A stretch of DNA of 9,038 bases from QAMX01 sp003149835 (GTDB lineage Bacteria; Bacillota; Clostridia; Oscillospirales; QAMX01), in the NCBI GenBank assembly GCA_959600635.1, contig CAUGMN010000087.1, positions 1 to 9,038 of the forward strand, in the 5' to 3' direction. Below are positions 1 through 4,774 of this stretch, one piece after another. How positions within the stretch are numbered: position 1 is the first letter of the stretch; each line of letters opens with the position of its first letter. The translations under genes were made by a program, and so were the position numbers. The notes under the pieces are model-generated. The model did not search any database, was not told the origin of the DNA, and saw nothing but the letters and a program-made list of their open reading frames with translations.

Positions 1-273
1 CACTGTATCGACAACTATCTCCCGTCGATTCTGCGCTACGCCGAGATGCCTGATCTCCTCGGGCTCATCGCGCCGCGGCCGCTGATGATCTCCTCCGGTT
101 CGGAGGACCGCATCTTTCCGGTTGCGGCGACGCGGCGCGCCGTTGAAAAGCTCTCCGCGCTCTACGCGGCCCTCGGCTGTCCCGAAAATCTCGAAACCGA
201 TTATTTTGAAGGCGGCCATATGATTTCCGGGCCGGTGCTGTTCGACTTTTTCTCAAAAAGATTCGGGCTGTAA
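1..273 (+). CDS. C-terminal part of an alpha/beta-hydrolase (dienelactone hydrolase / acetyl xylan esterase-like), truncated by window edge
   Basis: Frame 1 is open from the first base to the TAA at 271-273 and gives the last 90 residues of a protein. The segment 'LIAPRPLMISSGSEDRIFP' is the typical strand and loop carrying the catalytic Asp of alpha/beta-hydrolases of the dienelactone hydrolase / acetyl esterase group. 'FEGGHMI', about 50 residues later, supplies the catalytic His. The nucleophile Ser elbow would lie upstream of the window. Family knowledge suggests a cytoplasmic serine esterase or peptidase acting on a small ester, possibly a sugar ester; the substrate cannot be told from this part. 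The next gene starts one base after the stop, so the two are probably co-transcribed. An internal ATG at 46 exists, but the frame continues upstream with protein-like sequence, so I treat the gene as truncated by the window rather than short. Confidence 0.85.
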   Translation, partial: HCIDNYLPSILRYAEMPDLLGLIAPRPLMISSGSEDRIFPVAATRRAVEKLSALYAALGCPENLETDYFEGGHMISGPVLFDFFSKRFGL

Positions 274-274
274 A

Positions 275-937
275 GTGGGCGAACCGGCCTATACCGTCGT
301 GCGCTCGCGGAGAAAGACGGCCGCTCTCAGCATCGACCGTTCAGGCGCGCTGACCGTGCGCGCGCCTGAGCGCGCCGACAGCGCCTGGATTGACGCGCTG
401 GTGCGCCGTCACGCGGACTGGATTGAGAAGAAGCAGGCGCTGATCGCCGCCGAAAACGCCGCTTTTCCGCCGTTTACGTTCCGCGAGGGCGCGCCGCTTC
501 CCTATCTCGGCCAGACGCTCGCGCTGACTTTTGCAGACTGCCCCGCCGTCGCCGTCCGCTGCGGCGCGCTGCTCTTGCCGCTCGGAAGCGTTCCGGAGGA
601 ACTGATCGCTTGGCTGCGCGGACAGGCGCAGACACTGCTGGCGGAGCGGACGGCGTCTTTCGCAGAGGTCATGGGCGTTTCCTTTCAAAGCGTATCGGTG
701 ACGGGGGCGCGAACCCGCTGGGGGTCGTGCTCCGCTGCCGACCGGCTGAGCTTTACATGGCGGCTGATCTTTTGCGAGCCGGCGGCGATTGACTATGTCG
801 TCGTTCACGAGCTGGCTCATATTGAGCACAAAAATCACGGCGCCGCGTTTTGGGCGCGGGTGCAAGGCGTTCTCCCCGGCTTTGCGGAACAGCGCGACTG
901 GCTCAAACGGCACGGGCGGCTGCTGCAAATTCTGTAA
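275..937 (+). CDS. YgjP/DUF45-type (SprT-like) zinc metallopeptidase
   Basis: This 220-residue protein carries the hallmark of the YgjP-like (DUF45, WLM-related) metallopeptidases. The zinc-binding helix 'VVHELAHIEHKNHG' has H178, E179 and H182 (HExxH) plus H188, followed by 'FW', and the conserved 'TRWGSCS' motif lies about 30 residues upstream (147-153). The N-terminal half (about 1-110) is the beta-rich domain usual for the family, with the 'SRRKTAALSI' strand near the start. Length fits the family (about 220-240). The protein is predicted cytoplasmic, with no signal peptide. The family is annotated as metal-dependent hydrolase, and its physiological substrate is generally unknown. The GTG start at 275 is one base after the upstream stop. 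It has only a weak A-rich ribosome site, so translational coupling to the hydrolase is likely. A long hairpin 53 bases after the stop probably ends this transcript. Confidence 0.9.
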   Translation: MGEPAYTVVRSRRKTAALSIDRSGALTVRAPERADSAWIDALVRRHADWIEKKQALIAAENAAFPPFTFREGAPLPYLGQTLALTFADCPAVAVRCGALLLPLGSVPEELIAWLRGQAQTLLAERTASFAEVMGVSFQSVSVTGARTRWGSCSAADRLSFTWRLIFCEPAAIDYVVVHELAHIEHKNHGAAFWARVQGVLPGFAEQRDWLKRHGRLLQIL

Positions 938-990
938 GCAGGGCGGCTTTTCCTCCCATATCGGCCCCGTTTTCAAAGCCGGCGCAAATC

Positions 991-1058
991 GTTCACCCCG
1001 TCGAAAGTCTTCGCAGCCGCATGCAGCGGTTCCGGCGAAGAGGTTCGACGGGGTGAAC
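991..1058 (+). terminator. Very long hairpin, probable terminator of the plus-strand pair (possible short repeat element)
   Basis: The outer arms GTTCACCCCGTCGAA (991-1005) and TTCGACGGGGTGAAC (1044-1058) are perfect 15-base inverted copies. Inside them, TCTTCGC (1008-1014) pairs with GCGAAGA (1035-1041), and AGCCGC (1015-1020) pairs with GCGGTT (1026-1031) with one G-T pair. The loop is ATGCA, with a small internal loop and a three-base bulge. In total about 28 pairs span 68 bases. On the plus strand the stem is followed by TTTATTTT, suitable for intrinsic termination. On the minus strand the following bases are not T-rich. It lies between convergent genes and one base from the stop of the SLOG gene, which suits a terminator. 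The length is more than terminators usually need, so a mobile palindromic repeat is the alternative. Confidence 0.7.
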
Positions 1059-1059
1059 T

Positions 1060-2094
1060 TTATTTTGCATCATATAGAACCGGCTGCAAACGCTCTGTCT
1101 GCCATGTCGCGCCCATTGTCTGACCGGTGACCTCGGCGCCGGCCATATCGACAGTCTGTATGTGGCTGCATTTACCCGCATATTGCAGCAGACTCGTATC
1201 CAGCGGCGTATCCGCCTCGGAGCTGCAAAGCAAAAATTCTGATCGGTCGATCATCCATTTATAGGTCCCCAAAACCTTTGAACGCAGGACTTTGCTCCTG
1301 ACCCCTGAACAGAAAATTTGATCGTATATGCCCTGATAGACCGATTCATACTTACAGAGACTCACCTCATCGTGTAAAATCAACGTCAGTTCAATGTCGC
1401 GGCAGACGGCCCTGAGCCGGCGGACCGCTCGAACGGCGGGCGAGTCGACGCCGAGCTGTTCGACCCAGAAGGCAGTGACGCCGCGGCGGCGAATCAAAAA
1501 TTCCAGCGTTTGATCCAGCAGCAGCTCATGGGCGGGCGACTGATCCAGCCAATATTTCCGAATACAGGCGATGGTGCAATGCCGTTTGCCGCCGGCCGAT
1601 GCGCTTTCCGGATTTTCCAGCCGCAGCGAAGCGCTGCGCGGCTGAAACCGTATGTCCTCCAAATGCACAACCCGCTTGGCGCGGCGCTCCCCCTCATATT
1701 CGTTGAGCCACGCCGTCCTCCCGGGATCGCCCTCTATACAGGTAATCATCACATCGGCTTGTTCCATCCGGTAGCGCAGCGCCGAAGCGCCGCCGTTTTC
1801 CGCGCCGGGAAGCGTATACGGGTTGACGATTTTGTCATAGAAGAGAGACTGCACGGCGCGGTCGCGGTCACTGTCCGGCGCGTCGGCGACCAGATAAAGC
1901 GCGACGCTTTTGGCGCGGCAGCGTTTTCTCATCAGCTGCACCTCTTCGGCGCAAATCACATCAAACGGATCCTTGTCCCCGACCAGAAAAATCACCGAAT
2001 CATCGCTGCGAATCACCTGCCGAATCGCCGACGCTACTTTGAAGCGCATCGCTGAACCGTCGGCCGCGTTTCCCAGAAAAGCGCACGTCGTCAT
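1060..2094 (-). CDS. Tandem SLOG/DUF1273-like (YpsA-type) Rossmann-domain protein
   Basis: This protein of 344 residues has no signal peptide or membrane segment. I see two copies of one fold-like pattern. Copy 1 (about 2-147) runs 'TTCAFLGN', helix, 'VIFLVGDKDPFDVICAEEV', helix, 'VALYLVAD', 'FYDKIV', then 'MEQADVMITCIEGDPGRTA' and 'KRVVHLED'. Copy 2 (about 172-317) runs 'HCTIACIRKYW', helix, 'VTAFWVEQLGVDSPAVRAV', 'IELTLILHD', 'IYDQIF', then 'MIDRSEFLLCSSEADTPLDT' and 'HIQTVDM'. The order matches the DUF1273/YpsA branch of the SLOG superfamily, whose members bind nucleotides or nucleotide-derived ligands. The glycine-rich loop is better kept in copy 1 (GDPGRT) than in copy 2. I prefer ATG at 2094, because GGGGAAG lies six bases upstream; an in-frame GTG at 2109 has its purine run only one base away. 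The gene is divergent from an XRE repressor and has a consensus promoter with operators. The ligand and activity are unknown, and the SLOG call is by eye. Confidence 0.7.
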   Translation of the reverse strand: MTTCAFLGNAADGSAMRFKVASAIRQVIRSDDSVIFLVGDKDPFDVICAEEVQLMRKRCRAKSVALYLVADAPDSDRDRAVQSLFYDKIVNPYTLPGAENGGASALRYRMEQADVMITCIEGDPGRTAWLNEYEGERRAKRVVHLEDIRFQPRSASLRLENPESASAGGKRHCTIACIRKYWLDQSPAHELLLDQTLEFLIRRRGVTAFWVEQLGVDSPAVRAVRRLRAVCRDIELTLILHDEVSLCKYESVYQGIYDQIFCSGVRSKVLRSKVLGTYKWMIDRSEFLLCSSEADTPLDTSLLQYAGKCSHIQTVDMAGAEVTGQTMGATWQTERLQPVLYDAK

Positions 2095-2120
2095 TCTCCG
2101 CTTCCCCACTTCCCCTTTAT

Positions 2121-2138
2121 TTACCCTTATACGGGTAA
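2121..2138. promoter_or_regulatory. Operator-like palindrome 1, over the SLOG gene transcription start
   Basis: TTACCCTTATACGGGTAA has perfect six-base arms (TTACCC/GGGTAA) around a six-base centre. It lies just downstream of the -10 box on the minus strand and overlaps the expected transcription start near 2136. A bound dimer here would block open-complex formation or escape. It shares the ACCC-N6-GGGT core, 14 bases wide, with site 2. Confidence 0.65.
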
Positions 2139-2142
2139 TGCC

Positions 2143-2171
2143 ATTATATCAAGAGCTGCAAAAGATGTCAA
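2143..2171 (-). promoter_or_regulatory. Perfect consensus sigma-A promoter with extended -10 for the tandem SLOG gene
   Basis: Read on the minus strand, TTGACA (2171-2166) is followed by exactly 17 bases and then TATAAT (2148-2143). A TG at the extended -10 position gives TGATATAAT. Every consensus base is present. Transcription should start near 2136, leaving a leader of about 42 bases before the ATG at 2094. Natural unregulated promoters are rarely this perfect. The flanking palindromes suggest that it is strongly repressed. Confidence 0.88.
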
Positions 2172-2184
2172 CCCGTGCGCGGGT
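2171..2184. promoter_or_regulatory. Operator-like palindrome 2, abutting the -35 box of the SLOG promoter
   Basis: ACCCGTGCGCGGGT is a perfect five-base inverted repeat (ACCCG/CGGGT) with a four-base centre. Its left edge shares one base with the minus-strand -35 box. Its centre is 48 bp from that of site 1. The same 14-base core width suggests the same protein binds both. Confidence 0.65.
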
Positions 2185-2221
2185 ATAGGTAGCGTTATTC
2201 TTTGTTATTATATATAAAGTA

Positions 2222-2235
2222 ACCGGTTTACGGGT
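2222..2235. promoter_or_regulatory. Operator-like half-degenerate palindrome 3, in front of the XRE gene
   Basis: ACCGGTTTACGGGT keeps the 14-base core with one mismatch in the left arm (ACCG against ACCC) and the intact right arm CGGGTA seen at sites 1 and 2. Its centre is 51 bp from that of site 2. It lies directly after an AT-rich candidate -10 (TATAAA, 2213-2218) for the XRE gene and 22 bp before the ATG. Autorepression is the natural reading. I found no convincing -35 box for that promoter. Confidence 0.5.
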
Positions 2236-2256
2236 ATATGATAACGAGGATTGCAT

Positions 2257-2526
2257 ATGAAATATTACGAAGTGATCGTGCTGCGGATTCGGCAGCTTTG
2301 CAAGCAGCGCGGCTTTTCGATCAACAGGCTGGCCACCATGAGCGGCGTCAGTCAGTCTACGATTGACAATCTCGTCAGAGGAATTACCAAAAATCCGAAG
2401 ATCATAACGCTGCATAAGCTCGCCATCGCTTTCAATATGACGCCGGCTGAATTTCTCAACTATCCCGCTCTCAACGATTTTTCCTTTGAGGACGAAGACG
2501 ACGACGGCGACGGCGAAAACAGCTGA
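2257..2526 (+). CDS. Small XRE-family (Cro/C1-type HTH) transcriptional regulator
   Basis: The 89-residue protein is almost entirely one helix-turn-helix domain of the Cro/C1 (HTH_3) type. The start region is 'EVIVLRIRQLCKQRGFSI'. Helix 2 is 'INRLATMSG' (22-30), and recognition helix 3 is 'SQSTIDNLVRG' (32-42). 'NPKIITLHKLAIAFNMTPAEFL' completes the five-helix bundle. Beyond residue 74 only an acidic tail remains, dominated by Asp and Glu, with no sensor or oligomerisation domain. ATG at 2257 is chosen because GAGG lies eight bases upstream; an in-frame TTG at 2251 would be too close to it. The gene is divergent from the tandem SLOG gene, and three related palindromes lie between them. It is therefore inferred to repress both directions. 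The inducing signal is unknown. Confidence 0.9.
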   Translation: MKYYEVIVLRIRQLCKQRGFSINRLATMSGVSQSTIDNLVRGITKNPKIITLHKLAIAFNMTPAEFLNYPALNDFSFEDEDDDGDGENS

Positions 2527-2690
2527 ATCGCCAGACGAAGCGCCGTTGATACGGCCGCGCGCTTTTGCCGCGCGGACCGGCGGGGATTCGGCTCGCTGCC
2601 ACGGCTGCGCCCGTCCCGGCTGCGCGAATCCGTGCGCTTTGCTCAAAGCAGAAACGACGGATTCGGAAAATATCGACCCATATTGTATTC

Positions 2691-2725
2691 AAAAGGCGCC
2701 GTTCGATGACCGAACGGCGCCTTTT
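2691..2725. terminator. Perfect bidirectional intrinsic terminator
   Basis: AAAAGGCGCCGTTCG (2691-2705) and CGAACGGCGCCTTTT (2711-2725) are perfect 15-base inverted copies around the loop ATGAC. The A run on one side and T run on the other make it usable from both strands. It lies between the XRE gene (plus) and the Dabb gene (minus), so it ends both transcripts. The stretch 2527-2690 before it contains no gene that I can support. Confidence 0.93.
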
Positions 2726-2740
2726 AACACCCGTTTTGAT

Positions 2741-3034
2741 TTATTCAAGCTCGCAGTCAATCGCAACGCTTCCGGAGCGAACGCGATGCATATAGGGCTT
2801 GACGATCTCGCAGTGATAAGGGTCTTTCTGGTACGCGTCAAGCGCCGCGCGGTTGTCCAGCAGCACTTCGAGAATCACATCGTAGGAGCGCTCGGAATGT
2901 AAAAAATCAATGCCGACAAAAAGATCCCGGATCAGCGGAACGTTTCCCTTCATGCTCATAAGGATTTTTTGCGCCGCGCGGCACGACTCCTCCGAGGAAT
3001 CCTTTAACTGAAAACAGACTACATGCTTAATCAT
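2741..3034 (-). CDS. Dabb-family (stress-responsive alpha/beta barrel) protein
   Basis: This 97-residue protein begins 'MIKHVVCFQLKD', the standard first strand of Dabb (stress-responsive A/B barrel) domains. 'RDLFVGIDFLHSERSYDVILEV' follows in the middle, and 'LDAYQKDPYH' then 'VKPYM' near the end, all in the family order and length (about 95-105). Dabb proteins are ferredoxin-like folds that dimerise. Bacterial members are mostly of unknown function, with some relatives binding or transforming small aromatic or polyketide compounds. The protein is predicted cytoplasmic. AGGAAG lies six bases before the ATG. It is the last gene of the minus-strand run: the upstream membrane-protein gene ends 28 bp away, and a perfect terminator follows 15 bp after the stop. 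Confidence 0.9.
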   Translation of the reverse strand: MIKHVVCFQLKDSSEESCRAAQKILMSMKGNVPLIRDLFVGIDFLHSERSYDVILEVLLDNRAALDAYQKDPYHCEIVKPYMHRVRSGSVAIDCELE

Positions 3035-3062
3035 GCTCTTCTTCCTTTCCTGCGGGCAGCGG

Positions 3063-3653
3063 CTATTGCGCCGCTTCCGCGTTCATGTTGATATAGGTCG
3101 TCAGGCGTTTGTAAATTTTCGCATCCACGTCCATCGCCCGGTAATATGCGGAATCCATTTTGTCCGTATCGCTGTCGTTGAGCTCGGACATGAGAAACTG
3201 CGTGGCTCCCCGCAGCTGCTTGGCGGCGGCAAAGGCGCTCTCCGCCAGACGGGCGGCCGCCTCGGCGGATAAATCGGAGCCGCCGTTTTGCAGGCTGGCG
3301 GCGGCATAATCGCGCACGGTCTGAATCGTATCTTTGCGCAGCCCGTCGTACAGCTCGTGAATCCTGCCGCCCAGGTCGCAGCGTTCCAGCTCCCCCGCGG
3401 CGAACAGCAGCGCCGCCGCGTCGGGGAGCGCCTTGTCTCCATCCGTATCCGCGCCGCCGTCTGCGGTCAGCGCCGACAGCTCGCTCATCACCGTTTCGGT
3501 CAGGTCGTTGATTCTGAAAATATCCTTGCGGATCTCGTTGCCGTACACTCGTTTCATCACCGTGTTCTGCATAAAGAACATCACGCATAAAACGCCCGCC
3601 GTCATGGCAAACAGGCAGATCACGATCACGGCGGGGCTAAGCTTCTTCCTCAT
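3063..3653 (-). CDS. Single-pass membrane protein of unknown function
   Basis: I do not recognise this 196-residue protein. It has a short positive N-terminus (MRKK), a hydrophobic segment at about 7-28 ('AVIVICLFAMTAGVLCVMFF'), then about 165 mostly helical, charged and alanine-rich residues. This fits a signal-anchored protein with its bulk outside the membrane. The outer part has helical stretches such as 'INDLTETVMSELSAL' and 'ARLAESAFAAAKQLRG', resembling extracytoplasmic helical bundles, but I see no family motif. The second of two adjacent ATGs (3653) is preferred: GGAGG lies five bases upstream of it and only two bases before the ATG at 3656. The reading frame is also open further upstream inside the recombinase gene. 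The start lies 17 bases inside the recombinase gene, so translation is probably coupled. The Dabb gene follows after 28 bp. Confidence 0.75.
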   Translation of the reverse strand: MRKKLSPAVIVICLFAMTAGVLCVMFFMQNTVMKRVYGNEIRKDIFRINDLTETVMSELSALTADGGADTDGDKALPDAAALLFAAGELERCDLGGRIHELYDGLRKDTIQTVRDYAAASLQNGGSDLSAEAAARLAESAFAAAKQLRGATQFLMSELNDSDTDKMDSAYYRAMDVDAKIYKRLTTYINMNAEAAQ

Positions 3654-4719
3654 CATTTCCTCCGATTTTGATAGTTTTCTCGTTCGGCTTTTCGGCGGAC
3701 TGTCCGCCATCCTTCTGGCGCGCAGACGGCCGGAAGGACGAAAGCGGGTTCGACTCGGCTGCCTTTCGCAGAATATCGCTGTTCACATGCGTATAAATCT
3801 GCGTCGTATTGAGCTGCTCGTGTCCGAGAATCTCTTTAAGCGCCAGCACGTCGACGCCGTTTTGATACATCAGCGTCGCCGCCGTATGCCGGAGCTTGTG
3901 GGCGGAATACTGATCCGTATCCAGCCCCGCCTCGCCGAGCCGTTTTTTGACCAGCCACTTGACCGTCATCGCGCTGATGCGCGTTTTGCGGCGCGTCACA
4001 AACAGAGCCCGCTCAGCCGGCGCCGCGTGCTTTGCGCGTTCCGGCAGGTAGGCTTCAACGGCAGCGCGGCAGGCGTCGTTCAGATAGACCGTTCTCTGCT
4101 TATTCCCCTTGCCGGTGACGACCAGCGTGCCGTTGTCGCGGAGATCCTGCACGTTGATTCCGCACAGCTCGGAGACGCGGAGGCCGCAGTTGAGAAACAG
4201 CGTCAGAATGCAGAAGTCGCGCGCGGCGTTCTCCCCGTCGACGTTTGTCAGCAGAGCGACGCTCTCTTCCTCGGTCAGATGGCGCGGCAGAGCTTTTTTA
4301 ATCTTCGCCGTCTCGAGCATGGCGGCCGGGTTGTCGTCGAGCAGCATTTCCTGCTTGGTCAGATATTTAAAAAACATCCGCAGGGAAACGGCCTTTCGCG
4401 CCCGCGCGGCGCTGCCGATGCCTGTCTTTTCGCCGTGATGGTTTTCCGTCGTCCGTTCGCGTGAAAGATAGCTCATATAGTCGTAGAGATCCATCAGCGT
4501 GACGGTTTTCAAAAGCGCCGCGCCGACGTCGCGGATGTCGATCTCTGCCAGCTCCGTTTCCGGTGGGACAAGTCCCCGCTGCCGCTTGAGGTAACGGAGA
4601 AAAAGCCGCAGATCAAGATAGTATTCCTCCGCTGTCCGCGGCGATTTCCCTTGAATCGTCTCAACATAGGTCAAAAACCGCCGCAGGACGTCCGGCGCGT
4701 CCGCAAAGCTTCTGCTCAC
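3637..4719 (-). CDS. Tyrosine recombinase of the XerC/XerD type
   Basis: The protein has 360 residues. The N-terminal core-binding SAM-like domain spans about 10-135 ('FLTYVETIQGKSPRTAEEYYLDLR'-type start), and the catalytic domain about 148-325. All active-site residues are visible: R181 in 'NCGLRVSEL', K204 in 'VTGKGNKQR', H274 and R277 in 'HKLRHTAATL', H300 in 'LGHEQLNTTQIYTH', and the nucleophile Y309. It should cut and rejoin DNA through a 3'-phosphotyrosine. XerC/D proteins usually have about 300 residues. This one has a longer linker between the domains and about 35 extra polar residues at the end ('RPSARQKDGG...'). It starts with GTG at 4719, overlapping the stop of a 14-codon ORF. 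Whether it is the housekeeping dimer-resolution enzyme or an accessory recombinase cannot be decided here; I saw no attachment sites or cargo around it. Confidence 0.92.
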   Translation of the reverse strand: MSRSFADAPDVLRRFLTYVETIQGKSPRTAEEYYLDLRLFLRYLKRQRGLVPPETELAEIDIRDVGAALLKTVTLMDLYDYMSYLSRERTTENHHGEKTGIGSAARARKAVSLRMFFKYLTKQEMLLDDNPAAMLETAKIKKALPRHLTEEESVALLTNVDGENAARDFCILTLFLNCGLRVSELCGINVQDLRDNGTLVVTGKGNKQRTVYLNDACRAAVEAYLPERAKHAAPAERALFVTRRKTRISAMTVKWLVKKRLGEAGLDTDQYSAHKLRHTAATLMYQNGVDVLALKEILGHEQLNTTQIYTHVNSDILRKAAESNPLSSFRPSARQKDGGQSAEKPNEKTIKIGGNDEEEA

Positions 4720-4760
4720 TCCCGCCGTCTCTCCCGTCTGTCCCGCATTTGCGCGTTCAT
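4716..4760 (-). CDS. Possible 14-codon leader ORF coupling lacZ to the recombinase gene
   Basis: Between the lacZ stop (4775) and the recombinase GTG (4719), an ATG at 4760 has a good ribosome site (GGAGACGGAG just upstream). It opens 14 codons rich in Arg and Glu, whose TGA overlaps the recombinase start as GTGA. The recombinase GTG itself has only a distant GGGAG. Ribosomes finishing this mini-ORF could re-initiate at the GTG. It may instead be chance, or the true recombinase start may be misplaced. The peptide itself resembles nothing I know. Confidence 0.35.
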   Translation of the reverse strand: MNAQMRDRRERRRE

Positions 4761-4774
4761 TGCTCCGTCTCCGT

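Noticed and set aside
1510..2055. 181-codon open frame on the plus strand
   Set aside because: It is a shadow of the tandem SLOG gene, which has a consensus promoter, a ribosome site and domain-like patterns on the minus strand.
2237..2242. TATGAT as -10 box of the XRE gene
   Set aside because: It would put the transcription start almost at the ribosome site, leaving no room for a leader, and there is no -35 box at the right distance.
2555..2575. GC hairpin CCGCGCG / CGCGCGG after the XRE gene
   Set aside because: Seven pairs with no T run behind it; a perfect terminator lies 115 bp downstream, so I do not call this one.
3433..4464. 343-codon open frame on the plus strand
   Set aside because: It is antisense to the recombinase, whose full catalytic set proves the minus strand is coding.
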